From contig JAQMRL010000007.1 of the NCBI GenBank assembly GCA_035578175.1, positions 46,738,391 to 46,802,390 on the forward strand: a stretch of 64,000 bases of DNA. The letters are read 5' to 3'. The notes beneath the pieces were generated by a model. It was not told where the DNA came from and did not search any database. It was given only the letters and a program-made list of their open reading frames with translations. This DNA is from Catonia carolina (lineage: Eukaryota; Arthropoda; Insecta; Hemiptera; Achilidae). A program made the translations under genes and the position numbers. Numbering within the stretch: the stretch's first letter is position 1; every line of letters begins with the position of its first letter. Shown piece by piece: positions 44,593-56,647 of the stretch.

Positions 44593-45449
44593 AGCGAAGC
44601 GTCCGACGACGGATCGTTTTATGTTAATAACCAATACCGGTATCTAATAAATTATTAATTTCATGGAAAAGCGTTTTATAAGAATATATAATACACAATA
44701 TTACACCATTTAACTCTCACGAAACGATGCCGCTCTTGATGGAATGTGGATTATATTATATGTTACATGTTTTATTATGGGTTCGTTACACGACAGTAGA
44801 GGTCGTTATGTCTTTTCATTTTTTAATATGATCACTAAAACCTTTATTGCAACTACATAAGTTTTTGTAGCTGTACGGTATTTGTTTCAGTAATCTAGCG
44901 ACATAAAACCATTCATTTCGCTACACCTGTTATTTATTAATTTACTTTTAGATTTATTTAAATAATTATTACACCATTTATTACAGCCAGTAGAAAATTT
45001 AAAAAAAAAACAGGAAAATTAGAGAAATCAAAAAACGTAATGGGTGGGAGGAGATCGACTGGGTGTACGCCCCGCCCCCAAAGGGTTTCATAGATCCTCA
45101 ACTTAAGTTTAATTTTTTCAACGCAATAAGGAATAACGACGAAAAATTAACCGGTTGTACATAATTGAGGAATAGAATACAAGTCACGAATGACCAAGTA
45201 AACAAGGGCTTTCGCGTGAGTATAAGCCCAAGTCTACAATATCCTACTTACCTTTTTCATTGTTGTAAACAAGCGCACCGCTCTGCTCTGCTACAGGTTG
45301 GATGCGTAATTGTAGTTAAAAGCTTAGCACGAGCCATCCCAATGGCGAGAGAAAAGTTACAACTAATTGAAACCGTACAAACTTTGAAACAAGTGGAAAC
45401 TTTATAGCAAGATCAAAAAGTATAAATTTTAAGTCTCATATTTTCATGT
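44593..45449. other. Unassigned DNA
   Basis: No supported gene. The 80-codon ORF at 45165-45407 has no recognisable domain. Confidence 0.4.
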
Positions 45450-45848
45450 TTGCACATCACGGGCAGATGTAGTGTTAAATTAATTGCACTCGATCTGCTG
45501 GTTCTAGGGCTACAAAAAATATTTCTGTTTCTTATCACATGGTCAGCCAATTATATGACTGAACTATTTAAGAACAGAAGAGGTAGAGGTGTAAAAGACA
45601 CTAGTCAGAGTAATCTCCTCTGAGAGTAATGAATTTTACTTTACAGCCAAAACCCTGTGGTGAATGAAGTGAAGGTGTCATTTACAGGGTGGAAAGTAGG
45701 TGCTTTTCGGAGGGCCATGGCATGCTGATAAGCATGCTCTTTTAACTCAGTAAGGAAGGCAATAGTAAACCATCTCACTCCTCGTTTTTATTTAGTAAGC
45801 CCTCTAGAGGTTCAAACCAGCCTTTCGGCTGTTGACCTAAACAACAAC
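45450..45848 (+). mobile_element. AAC-tailed SINE-like element
   Basis: Target duplication ATTTTCATGT at 45440-45449 and 45849-45858. 5' end variant CACATCACGGGCAG; core AAGGAAGGCAATAGTAAACC; 3' end GTTGACCTAAACAACAAC. The tail repeat AAC-AAC is clearest here. Confidence 0.9.
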
Positions 45849-45858
45849 ATTTTCATGT

Positions 45859-46639
45859 ATGTCGTAACTAAACAGTTTTTGTTTGTACTCTTTTTAACCT
45901 TAATAAAATGTGAACGTTATATCTGTTCAATTTAGAAGAATAAGCAATCTCATAACCCAATGAGATGAGGATGACGATGTATGACGAGTAAATGAGGTGT
46001 AATCTTGTACAGATTCAGTGCGACCATTCCTGAGAAAGTATGGTTAATCCCCCCCCCATCAAAGAACAGAACCCCAACCATCAAAGTACACCGATGAACA
46101 CTGTTTAGTATTCAAATCCGTATAAAATTAACTACCTTTACAATAATTACCACAATTTTCAATAATTACTTTACAACAATTTGAACCACGGAACATACGT
46201 CTCCGTCCATCAGCTGTCAAACAGCTAACTCACGGCGACGACTTCACCACTAGACCAATGCGGTTGATTAATTGTATGTATTTTAATTTTATTTTTTATT
46301 ACAATACTTTTTAATTTATAGCCACTGCTAATAAAATCATAAATGTGGAACACGATATCAATAATTAAGAAATTAATCCAAAATAACATAACTTAATTAG
46401 AACTTAAAAATTTCACTATAATAATAGTCTAGTTAAAAGTTACATGTAACAAATATTGTTATTGAAACAGACCTGTGAGTTAAAGAGGAAATTTTAAAAC
46501 TGAGGTCTGAAGTCAGAGATGTCTACTCACAGTTTAAATCACATAGAATTACATATAACGAACAAACGTACACAAACATAAACAATAAAAATTTCAGAGT
46601 GCTAAGTGTAAGAAACTGCTGGATTCGTTCATAAGTCAA
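45859..46639. other. Unassigned AT-rich DNA
   Basis: No supported gene. Confidence 0.4.
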
Positions 46640-47640
46640 TAAATTTAAGTTGAAGTTGTTAAGAATGGTTTAGAAATTAGTAATTATTTTAACGAGTATT
46701 ATCAGGAAGTAGCTACAAAACTTAATCAACAAATAAAAGAAACAGCGGGATATTACAAAGGAAAAGGTAAGAAAGTTGACAATCAAATTGTGTTTAGCCC
46801 AGATTAACATTAAGAATCATTATTGATGTACAAAGAGTAAGAGAATGGCTTTTTAGAAGTTCCCAAAGAAGTTAAAGAAGAGTAAAAGTTACCTATATTT
46901 AAGATAGGTTATAGCAGATTAATACAAAATTTTAGGCACACAAATATTATAAATACAATTAGTAAATATCTGATTAATAGTTTCTGTTAAATAAACCAAT
47001 GTTTCGACTGAAAACCTTATTATTTTAGAGGATCAGCATGATTTCTACAAAAGAAAATCAACTGAAATTGTAATAGTATCATTTGTTGAACAGATCGTAG
47101 GCGTTATACATGCAGGGGAGTAATCCTTAGCTGTGAACCTAAGTAAAGATCTAAGTAAAGCTTTCGATTATATTAATAATCCCCTCTTCTTTTGATTATA
47201 TTAGTCTTTTGATTATATTGATAATTATATTAAAACGTTAGAGTTATTCGGCGTTAGGGATGTAGAACTAAAATGGTTTAATTCTTATCTTAATGGTAAA
47301 ATAAAATGTTTGGAGTTAACTAGATTAGTTTGGGGTAAACTTACAAAGATTTTATCTGGAAAGCTTGAAGTTAAACTTGGTGTTCCACAAGGGTCCATTT
47401 TGTTTCGGTTGTACATTATAGGTTACCAGAAGAAATACCTAATGTCAGAGCTTTTCTGCTTGATGATTATAATTAAATAAGCAACTGACAGAATGGTCTT
47501 TACATGTACAACACAGAATCTGTAATACGATTCCTGAATAGAATCATGTTACAAGTCAATGGGAACATGTGTCAGTATTTGCAGTTCAAAAACAAACATA
47601 ATGTAAGGGTAAATAGAAAAGTGGATAACTTTATTTATTC
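46640..47640 (+). pseudogene. Decayed non-LTR retrotransposon reverse transcriptase
   Basis: With several frameshifts the plus strand shows FNEYYQEVATKLNQQIKE, a FLEVPKEV-like linker, QHDFYKRKSTEIVIVSFVEQ (usual form QHGFRKG.ST), NLSKDLSKAFDYINN (usual form DLSKAFDSVNH; palm aspartate region), LELFGVRDVELKWFNSYLNG, LEVKLGVPQGSILF (RT motif with VPQGS), and a FLLDDY-like echo of FADD. The order is that of a LINE RT such as Jockey/Nimb types. Stops and an insertion at about 47180-47215 (a duplicated TTTTGATTATATTA) make it inactive. Confidence 0.8.
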
Positions 47641-48817
47641 CTAGAACGTGTAGAAACAGGGGGAGACCTAGAAGTGACACAGGCTAGGTTCTTGTCTTGA
47701 AATTTTTGTACCGATATCTGCAGTAAAATATTATCTGAGGAATTTGCACTAAAACAAATTGCCAGATCAAATGAAACGGATATATGTAAAATGCACGATC
47801 TAAAAGCTTTGTTTCTGTTCTTGAGGGTTGAATGGAGAGATGGCTTGGGAGAGACGTGGCGCGCGGAGTCAGAGATAATGCTTGTACTACTGTAGACATT
47901 GAAATAATTCCAGACTATAAAATGTAACTATTAATGAGAATATAACAAACGTACAGAACTGTTTTTATTTTATTGACTAGACAGCTAAATACTACAGCTC
48001 ACTAGGGGCAAACCTTCCACAAAAGAGTTTTATGGTGAAAGCAAATCACCGGGACCTCATGCAAAGGTATCTAAGGACCTTAAATTCCTCACAAATCCTT
48101 CTTTGTACCTTTTTCAAGTGGATTTATGTAAACTAAAATACCGTTTTACAAAATTTAAATATTCAAAATCATAACAAATAATCCACAATCGATCACCATG
48201 TCGGTGATCCCGACCTAAATTGTTAGAACAAAAACCAATCCTTGCAGAAGGAGATAGGCCCCTATATATCGACTAAAAAGTATTTGATCTATGAAACATT
48301 TTACACCAGGCTATACTAGAGTTGCATTTTAATCAATAATTTTTTGTCTTAAAAATTAATTTATAAATGGAAGCTAAAGTTAATTGTGCAATCTCATAAT
48401 GGGGTAAAAATTATAAGTAGGAAGGTACGGAAGTAACCTTCGTAATAACACGAAGGTAATACCTGTATATCGATCGATAAGAAATGAATTTTAACACAGC
48501 TTTAATAATCAGGTGAAATTTTTATCTCTATCATGTTCTACGCTTCCTTTATTGGAGTCTCTCGATGCAGATCACTAAAAGAAAAACATTCCGGTAAATT
48601 GTAGCTAGGGAGGTATAATTAATAAATGGACGGGTAAGTCTGGAAGATGCGTACTTTACAGACGCATACGTTATGTGAGAAGGCAAAAAGCTAGGAGATG
48701 AAGTAAAAAAAGTAAGATATTGCATCTGACGAATTGGTAGGCGTATCAATAGAAAGAGGCAACAGCAGGACACCCTCAGTTACACTATCCTCTACTCCAA
48801 TAAACTGACCGACTTAC
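47641..48817. other. Unassigned DNA, probably intron of the Gas2-like gene
   Basis: No recognised exon. It lies directly downstream (minus strand) of the Gas2-like exon, so intron identity is an inference. I did not find the next expected exon, which should resume the calponin-homology domain with a HAN-type motif. Confidence 0.4.
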
Positions 48818-48988
48818 CTTGCAAAGCGCAACGCCCGTGTCCAATCGATCCATAAAATTTTCAACGGTTATGTAAAGCTCCGGGTATAGATTGCTTAGCC
48901 ATTCGGCTAAATCTTCTTTCATCGCATCTAAATATTCCTCGCTTGATTTAAACGGTCTGAATGACCGTGATTCTAATAACACCGACAT
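48818..48988 (-). CDS. pigs: Gas2-like (pickled eggs / GAS2L) first coding exon, CH domain start
   Basis: The exon encodes 57 residues: [20 protein letters not shown], then [20 protein letters not shown], then [17 protein letters not shown]. The RPF(K/R)[16 protein letters not shown] block followed by F...L.TG..LC is the N-terminal start of the calponin-homology domain of GAS2-like proteins, which cross-link actin and microtubules. The family normally continues with a HAN motif in the next exon. The exon is bounded by TTTTTTCAG| immediately before the ATG and AAG|GTAAGT at the end, phase 0. The 5' UTR exon must lie at higher coordinates; later exons lie below 48818 or outside the window. A mariner relic sits only about 120 bp upstream in the preceding intron. 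GC is markedly higher than in the flanks. Very likely a real, functional exon. Confidence 0.93.
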
Positions 48989-49107
48989 CTGAAAAAATGA
49001 AAAAAAATTCAATCGGTTATACATTCCAAAATCAAATCACTTCACAAAATATACGTAAATAAGCATCATTTATCGGCTACAATATTCATAACTCCAACCT
49101 CAATATA

Positions 49108-49676
49108 CGGGTTATTATAAATGATGGACCCAATTTAATAAATTCATATTTATTTAAGTATAAATGCAAAGTGAACGATTCACATACCAATGGAAAGAGG
49201 AAGTTTCAAAGTTTTTTTTACTCATTTACAAATGTTCGATGTGTCCTCCTTGTGCAGCACGGCAAACATCTAAACGATATCCAAACTCGTCCCACACACG
49301 TGCAAGCGTATCTTCCGTTACTGAGTGCACCGCAGCAGTGATACGGTTCTGCAGGTCGGCCAGAGTTGTTGGTAGAGGCGAGATGAAAACTCTTTCCTTA
49401 ACGTAATCCCATAAGAATTAGTCACATGGGGTGAGATCAGGAGATCTCGGTGGCCAGAAGTTTAGAGCCAGGTCTTGATTTCCTATCCGTCCGATCCAGC
49501 GCTGAGGAAGGGTTTCTGCAACTACAGCCGCCCACTTGCGCGCATGTACAGGTTAAGAATGTGTAAAAAAACTTTGAAACTTCCTCTTTCCATTGGTATG
49601 TGAATTGTTCATTTTGCATTTATACTCAAATAAATATGAATTTATTAAATTGGGTCCATCATTTATAATAACCCTG
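49108..49676 (-). mobile_element. Internally deleted mariner-type element, copy 2
   Basis: Flanked by TA on both sides (49106-49107 and 49677-49678). Inverted ends C(A/G)GGTTATTATAAATGATGG extend over 100 bp. Internal structure is the same as the copy at 34309, with the same deletion joining the left end region to CATGCGCGCAAGT. The transposase remnant on the minus strand reads as in copy 1 but with a stop (CD*FL) where copy 1 has CDYFL, and without copy 1's one-base deletion. It lies in the intron upstream of the Gas2-like exon. Confidence 0.92.
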
Positions 49677-50117
49677 TACTTCATTCGATCGAGCGATTAG
49701 GGCGCATTACCCCATACGCCTTAACTGCCAATAAACCCTCATTTTTAGCAGGTCATACTTATCGGTACGAAACGTTTCCCTTACTGCGCTCTAAAGCCCA
49801 CGAAAAGAATGACTTCGTTAAAAATACTGATTCAAGTAAAATCTTCGTATTTAAAAATGGCGAGTCAGTAAATACTTCATCATGTTTTTTGTAAATCTAC
49901 TAAGTATTATTGGTTCTCAACGCTTCAGCAGAAATTTCAAAACAGTCAAACGTAAAACAAAAAAAAAACAAATTTTTAGACACTGCGACCCCTTTTTAGA
50001 TTGAGTATTTTATCGACTCCTTCTAAATTATAATGTTCAAAAAATTTTAATCTCCAATAGATGTAATTTTACTAAAGATATGAGTGGATATGATAAGGAC
50101 ATGAGTAACTTTAGTTC
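49677..50117. other. Unassigned DNA
   Basis: No gene. A degraded SINE tail (CAGCAGAAATTTCAAAACAG, TCAAACGTAAAACAAAAAA) is visible at 49927-49968. Confidence 0.5.
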
Positions 50118-51060
50118 AAAATCTGGTGTGAAACACTCACGACTTTCTCTTATCAATGCAAATAATGAACAATATACCTAACATTAATAATAAAACATTA
50201 GAATTAAACAAAAAAACTAACCTCAAAAAACGTAATCTAATTTTAATCATGAGTTAAAGACGCAAAATTAAAATCGACCTGTTTGGCTTAATAATACGGA
50301 AAATCACTCTTTCACGCTAAACTAGGCTCTATAGAGAAATATGCTCAAAATAAAAGTTGTAGATCTTATAATTTCCTATAAATTTGATTATACACTTTTG
50401 TCGTAAAATGCACACTAAGGCTGAAATCTTAAAAAATCCATTTTTTTACACATTTTCGTGAAAAAAAACAGAAAATCACTAATTTCCGCTAAACTAAGCG
50501 TTATACAAAAAATGTTAAAAATAAAAGATGTAGGTTTCTAAATTCTCTACAACTTTTATTACATACATTTTTGCGCTAAAATGCATATTAAGGCCGCAAT
50601 CTTAAAAACCATTTTTTTCTACGAGAGAACAGTCCCTCCAAGAATTTCTGCAGGTGGCGCCTATCCTACCTTGTAGAGGATAAAAAATTTAGTAAAAGAG
50701 GTGATTTTTTAAAAAATCGTAGGAGCCGTTTTTGAGAAAATCGCAAAAGTGAAAAATGACACGAATAAACTACTACTTCTGGTTAACCGATTTTGATGAA
50801 AATTTTTTTGTCGGGTCCTCTAGTAGTAGGCTACCTAATTTAAGTTTCAAGTTTCAACTTCGTACGATGTTCCGTTCTTGAGATATTTTGTTCACACAAA
50901 CGCGCGCGCACGTACGTACACACACCAATCGCAAAAACATGTTTTTGGGGTTCAGGGGGTCTGAAAACGTGTAGATCCGGTGAAAACTCGATTTCGAAAA
51001 ATCGATATGAAAACAATTTTTTCGTTCCTATTTATACTGTATAGGCAATAGAAAGTAAAA
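50118..51060 (-). mobile_element. HINE-like element, full length
   Basis: Right end GTGTGAAACACTCACGACTT (a two-base loss after the stem), both modules, microsatellite CGCGCGCACGTACGTACACACAC, left end AGGCAATAGAAAGTAAAA with a one-base change in the subterminal repeat. Confidence 0.9.
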
Positions 51061-51828
51061 ATTCGACCGATTATAATATTAAATTTGCACTGTATGTATA
51101 GGCTTATTTTTTAAAAATTGTTTTACACTTTTTAAAATTGAGTGTATACTCTTTAATGAATCAATATTTTCTTTCAGGTAAAAAAGCTTATCTTTCCTGG
51201 CCATATGTTTATTCTGACGATAATAGTTTTTTTTTGGTTTTAGCAACTTTGATAGACTAAATTAAATACGATAATTAATCGATAAAATACGATTATAATC
51301 GTATAATTATCACATAAAAACTGCAGTTCACTTGATAGATATATATAATACGAGTGTATAATAAATTTGTGAGGTAAACATTAATTTCAATTGTACCTAT
51401 GAATAAATACATGAACCCACTTAATAGAATTACCTGGCTTTAAGTTTTTTATTCATGCTTGTACAATTTTTGGATATATTTGCAAGATGTGTTTATAAGT
51501 AATGTTTTTTAAACAAATATTAAAGACCATTATGCCAGGAAGAGAGAAAATCAACTTAAAATTACTACACTAAAAAAATATGTTCTTCGTTTGACACGAA
51601 AAGTGGGAGGACATATTTGGTCATAAGAAGAAGGCCATAAGAGTACAAGGTTGATAAATCAGTGGAACTTTATAGGCTTAAACAAATTAAAATGTTTTAT
51701 AAATTTAAACGTATTCAACTGACATATAAACTATATCCCATGAAAAAAACAGTCCTAAAACCTTGAATTACCAAGTGCCTTATAAATTTTCTTGATACGG
51801 TATCACAGAGAAATTTAATGCAGAACTG
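51061..51828. other. Unassigned AT-rich DNA
   Basis: No supported gene. Confidence 0.4.
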
Positions 51829-52495
51829 AAATCTGGTGTGAGTCACTAATACGACTTTCTCTTACAATTATAAATAATAAAAAAATAACCTACGTTAAAT
51901 CTCGAGTAAACAATGTAAAATTAAAAAACATAACCTAATTTTCATCGTGAGTTAATGACGCTAAATGAAAATTTACCTCTTTCCGACTTGAAATACAAAA
52001 GATTACTAATTGACGTCAAACTCCATATAAAATTGCTTGAAATAAATGTGTAGGGTATTGTTTTTTTAATTTATATAACTTGAATTACATATACTTTTGT
52101 CATAAAGTGCATATTAGGGCAGCAATCTTAATAATACCCTATTTTACAGATTTTAATAAAAAAACAAACAAACTGGAAACTCACAAATTAATAATAAACT
52201 ATGCGCTCTGGAAAAACTTCTTGAAATAAAAATTGTAGATATTTAATTTTCTACAACTTTGATTACATAAGCTTTCTAGCACATTCATATTAAAGCCGCA
52301 ATCTTAAAAAAATCAACTTTTACTACGCGTGCACAGCCCCCCACGAATTTTAGCAGATATGGCGCTTACCCTATCTTGTAGAGCATAAAATTTTAGTAAA
52401 TGAGGCAATTCTAGAGAAAATTGTAGGAGCCGATTTTGAGAAAAACGGAAAAAGTAAAAAATTGAACGAATAAACTACTACTTCCGGTTAACCAG
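51829..52495 (-). mobile_element. HINE-like element, left end missing
   Basis: Starts with a decayed stem-loop (GTGTGAGTCACTAATAC) and carries both modules, but stops at CTACTTCCGGTTAACCAG and passes into unrelated sequence. The microsatellite and left end are gone. High divergence indicates an old copy. Confidence 0.82.
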
Positions 52496-52899
52496 AAGAA
52501 ATGGAACTTTGCGCACGAGACCACAGTTAATCCAAAAAAAAACTGAACAAATTTTTTACCGAGATGGATACACAGTAAATGTGCAAGCTCTACAAACATA
52601 TCGTTCTCGTATGAATTTAAACTTTTAAAAAATTGATATTTTCCGGCACTCGAATATGTTAATCGCCAGAGAAAGTTGAAAATTTTATCTCTCCCTTTGA
52701 ACCCAAAGAACCCTTGAACCCATAAGACATGTTTTTACCTATAGGAACCGGCACAAGATTTGCACTTCAACGATTTATTTACCATAGAAAATTTAGCCGT
52801 TAAGTCTAAGCCAACCTAGATAATAGTCGAACGAAAAATATTTATAGACTTGATGAAACGACTATAAGAGGAAAAAAGATTATATATAGATTAAAAAAA
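52496..52899. other. Unassigned DNA
   Basis: No gene. Short HINE-left-end-like words at 52690-52740 (CCCTTGAACCCATAAGACATG) may be scattered remains of the preceding copy. Confidence 0.4.
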
Positions 52900-53340
52900 G
52901 AAATAAGTTTCAAATTCACGTAAACTCACCCTCTCCAGATGATGGTAGCTTATGGAGTGAAACAAAACGCATTTTAAAACATCTAACCATCACCTCCTTT
53001 ACGTCATGATCAAACTTTGGCAAAAACCCGATGAAGAAGACGCATGCATTTTTGCAGAAAATCTACGCAACATCTTTTCACAATTCCCAGATAATGCAGA
53101 GTTCGTAGACTACGTAAATCAGTCATTGTTTTACCTATTCCCGAGTCACTACCACCGGAACATTTTAATTGAAGAAATTACTGAAGACATACCACGACTT
53201 CCAACAAAATAATCTGCCGGTTATGACCTAATCAAACCATTTGAATTACCATTCTCAGATTGAACAATAAACCTGATTTTAGTGGCATCCAACCTACGTA
53301 CAATGAAGCTGCTATTCTGTACGTAGTACAATATTATATA
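52900..53340 (+). pseudogene. Jockey-type LINE, segment 1 (linker before RT)
   Basis: Reads SPDDGSLWSETKRILKH, then PDEEDACIFAENLRNIFSQF, and SHYHRNILIEEITEDIPRLP, followed by SAGYDLIKPFELP. This is the typical stretch between endonuclease and RT in Jockey elements (SLW..TKR.LK, EKA..FAE.L...F.P, EI...I..L..KKAPGYD.I). It stops at the mariner insertion at 53341 and resumes beyond it. Confidence 0.72.
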
Positions 53341-54295
53341 GGGTGATTCAAAAAGAGCGCCGGTTTTGATATATCAATATAAGAGATTTATTTTTTTGAA
53401 AAACTGAAAAAAAATACATCAACAAGTTCATCTTACCTTCCGATTTCATGTACGAAAAATGATGTCATGCATGTGCCCTCCTCTACTGCGCTGGCACGCA
53501 TCAACTCTGTCCATGAAATTGGATATTAGGCCTACTGCACGACAAGTTTCGACTTCCATTTGCCCGATAACCCGTCGAATTTCCTCCTTCAAGTCATTGA
53601 TGTTTCGGGGTTTATTGGCATACACCAATGACTTCAGATGACCCCAAAGATGAAAGTCACAAGGCGTCAAGTCACACGACCTTGGTGGCCATTGATGGTC
53701 GGAATTACGAGAAATGATGCGATCCTGGAACCGTTCACGGAGCAACAACATTGTTTCTCGTGCAGCAACTGAATTTTATACGGGTGATATTGGAGATCGT
53801 ACCGAAGAATTCTCCGTACAGAAGAACATCGTAAACCCAATTGTTGAGAACGGCGATGTATTGATTTTGCTGGGCTAACAGTCACACTGTCACGAACCAA
53901 CGCAACGTTCTGCTCAGTTCGGCCAGAACGACGACGTCCAGAACTTTTAAGGTCGACTGTTGAACCCGTCTCAAAAAACTTTTTCATGAGCCTGCGAACT
54001 GTTGATTCATTCGGTGCTTCATTACGTCCTAGAGTACCGCGAAGTCGCCTGACAGTAGCCGCATAACTCTCTCCACTCTAGTAAAATGTTTTGACGATTA
54101 ACACTCGTTGCGCAATAGTAACTTCTCCATGGTTAGACAGAGACTGCGAGAGTATTACACTGCGAACAAGAGAAACTACAACTGAATCGTCAATCGGAAT
54201 GTTCTCCGAAATAGAAATGAGGTCAAACAATGTTGCCAACCGATAAACAAAAATTTACCAGCCGTTTAAAAACCGGCGCTCTTTTTGAATCACCC
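53341..54295 (-). mobile_element. Tc1/mariner-type element inserted in Jockey LINE
   Basis: Ends GGGTGATTCAAAAAGAGCGC and its reverse complement at 54276-54295 continue as an inverted repeat of about 28 bp (to CCGGTTTT). Length 955 bp. The left flank ends in TATATA; an exact TA on the right was not resolved. It carries an interrupted transposase on the minus strand and splits a Jockey-type LINE. Confidence 0.9.
53446..53990 (-). pseudogene. Tc1/mariner-type transposase, core deleted
   Basis: The first part (53987-53760) carries KKFFETGSTVDLKSSGRRRS, GRTEQNVALVRDSV, RRSQQLGLRCSSVRRILRYD and LQYHPYKIQLLHE, which is the second helix-turn-helix DNA-binding domain with its GRRR linker. The second part (53751-53446) resumes with WPPRSCDLTPCDFHLWGHLK and RRVIGQMEVETCR. 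The segment that normally holds the first two catalytic aspartates is deleted, and a frame change joins the halves. SPDLTP is changed to SCDLTP. Inactive. Confidence 0.85.
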
Positions 54296-54576
54296 GTTAT
54301 TATACACAGATTTCTCTTTATTTTCTATCAATTTATTATTTACATTGTGTAATACTACTATTAGACTTGGTACGTCGTATTTAAATGTTTGTATGTAATT
54401 AAAATAAACATTTTATTATCATTATTAATGTTTGAACAACTAAATTCAAATCCATTACTACCAATACTGGAGACGAACAATCTTATCCGTGAACACCGAT
54501 CAGGTTTAAACAAAATCACTTGAAAATTTACCGACTACAAACAACTGTATATGTTGATTTATGCAGACTCAAACTT
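54296..54576 (+). pseudogene. Jockey-type LINE, segment 2 (RT start)
   Basis: Between the mariner and the HINE the frame reads LLPILETNNLIREHRSGLNK, matching the RT signature LLP.LE..NLIPEHQFGFRK. This continues the LINE interrupted at 53341 and stops at the HINE insertion. Confidence 0.65.
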
Positions 54577-54945
54577 AAAAATCTGGTGTGAAACACTCAC
54601 ACGAATTTCTCTTGCCAATGCAAATAATGAACAACATACCTAACATTAGCGATAAAACATTAGAAATAAACAAAAAACTAACCTCAAAAAACATAACCTT
54701 ATTTTAATCATGAGTGAATGATGCAAAATGAAAATCAACCTGTTTCGGTTAAAAATACGGAAAATCACTCTTTCACGTAAATGAGGCGAAGTGAAAATAA
54801 CACGAATAAACTAATACTTCCGGTTGACCGATTTTGATGAAAATGTTCGTGTCTGGACCGGTAGTAGTATCTAACTTGAGTTTTAAGTTTCAACTCCGTA
54901 CGATGTTCCGTTCTTGAAATATTATGTTCACACACGCACACGCGT

Positions 54946-54985
<40 letters not shown>

Positions 54986-55136
54986 TCACACACACAGACC
55001 AATCGCTTAAAACATGTTTTTTTTGGGTTCAGGGGGTCTGAAAACGTGTATATTCAGTGAAAACTCGATTTCGAAAAATTGACATGAAAAAAATGCTTTC
55101 CTTCCTATATACTCATATAGGCAAGAGAAAGTAAAA
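54577..55136 (-). mobile_element. HINE-like element, internally deleted, inserted in Jockey LINE
   Basis: Both ends are perfect (GTGTGAAACACTCACAC; GGCAAGAGAAAGT). The middle jumps from CACTCTTTCACGTAAATGAGG to GCGAAGTGAAAATAACACG, removing most of both modules, so the copy is only about 560 bp. The microsatellite is long (CACACGCACACGCGTGCACAC then (AC)n). LINE coding sequence flanks it on both sides, which fixes the element boundaries. Confidence 0.92.
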
Positions 55137-55990
55137 ATATCGCAGCTGTCTTACTATTCGCCGGATGAACGTTATTCTATAAGATCTTCATTTAAACAGA
55201 AACCACTCCTACGCGACACGATACTCTTTAGTATATGAAAATGCTTACAGAGTAGACCTATCGAGTTTGACAGGGTTCAGCTTATTTTATGGAAATTTCA
55301 GCACGAGTACCACACGGATCGATTATGTGGCTGAAATCATTCACCCTCTTTGCAGCCGACCTTTCAGAAACAATAAATACGATTACTGCCAATTTTCCTG
55401 ATGACACATTCATATGTTCTTCATCTTACACCATAAGCACGTTTTACTCAGCATTTAACATCATCGCGATCTGATTCAATCTTGGCTAAAGAAATGGCTT
55501 ATAAAAAACAATCAGCCAAATCATCACATATAACAACAACTTCTAGAAGAGATACGTGATCACCAGTGTACCTCAACAACTTAGAAATACCGCAAAACAA
55601 TAAGACCAAGTACCTCAGGGTCCATGTCATGCCCATCAGCGCTTAACGTGGACACCACATAACGATAAACAGGCTCCAAGTAAACACTCCACTAAAATTA
55701 TTGAACGGATTTTTCAACACACTATTCAAGCTCACACCGAACGTCAAACTGACATCATAGAAAACACTCAACACGAAAATCAAACCTCAATAGAATTCAG
55801 ACATCTCAATCGAAGACACAATAAATATAAGAGACAGTACATCACACAAATACCTTAAAATGTCAACAGTTGACCACACTGCAAAAAAAGATTTTTCAAA
55901 ATTTTACTTAAGGTACTGAAACACTGAAATCCACGTGCACACATCACCGCAACCCGCGATATTAACACACCATTAATATCATTTAGACTC
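55137..55990 (+). pseudogene. Jockey-type LINE, segment 3 (RT palm to C-terminus)
   Basis: Degraded reading shows FIRNHSYATRYS-like text, then ISARVPHGSI (usual form AGVPQGSI), LFAADLSETINTITANFPDD and TFICSSS (usual form FADDT, with A to P at the catalytic box), IQSWLKKWL-like and NKTKYLRVHV-like text, then LLNGFFNTLFKLTPNVKLT and KKDFSKFYLRY. This is the RT catalytic region and thumb of Jockey-like LINEs. Several stops and shifts. Together with segments 1 and 2 it forms one old LINE of at least 1.5 kb of recognisable coding remains. Confidence 0.8.
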
Positions 55991-56539
55991 CTCTTAAAAA
56001 GCAAGATGGCCACGAGTTATTAATAAAACATAAGTATATAATTATCGATTCCTTGTTCAAAACAGCAATAACATTTTTATTGTTCCAGATTAAAAATTTA
56101 TTAACCATCGATAATTCATTATCGTTTTCTTATCTTATCACTGAATCATCGAACATGATCATAGTTTTTATTATTTTTTTATGTTGCATGAGAGAAAAGA
56201 TCAAAAAGTAATGTTCTCCTCTTTTTGCATAATTAAATACTTTTTCCATAGAGTTGTTATGCAGTTTGCATAGTTTGAATGAAAATAATAAAGTGTATTT
56301 TTTTATCTGATGTAGGTGGTGTAGCAACGGGTTGTTGGCAAAGTAGTTGACGACAATCTTAAATCGTTGTGTTTATAATTGTTTTATATAGGCCTACCGT
56401 ATCCTTTATTTTATTATCAGCTACATTTTATTATCGGGAGGTAAACCCTACATTTACCCACTACTCTCAATAAATTCATTTTATTTGCTACCGACCGATG
56501 AAATAAGGCAAAAATCTCTAAAATAATGATATTAATTTT
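55991..56539. other. Unassigned AT-rich DNA
   Basis: No supported gene. Confidence 0.4.
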
Positions 56540-56647
56540 TTATTTCAAGACAATTATGTCCAGAACAGCAAAACTTTCAACGGAAGGTGACGCCGCACCG
56601 GTTATATCCGTAGCCCTAACCGATCATCCGACAACTGTCACTATATA
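56540..56647 (+). CDS. Possible terminal host exon, interrupted by a mariner (speculative)
   Basis: A short GC-richer stretch after a pyrimidine tract and AG (TTTTTATTTCAAG) reads TIMSRTAKLSTEGDAAPVIS, then VALTDHPTTVTI. The mariner is inserted at the TA that would make the next codon TAA, so the uninterrupted sequence would end ...ACT ATA TAA. No domain is recognised, so this is a candidate only; composition and the acceptor-like site are the sole support. Confidence 0.25.
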
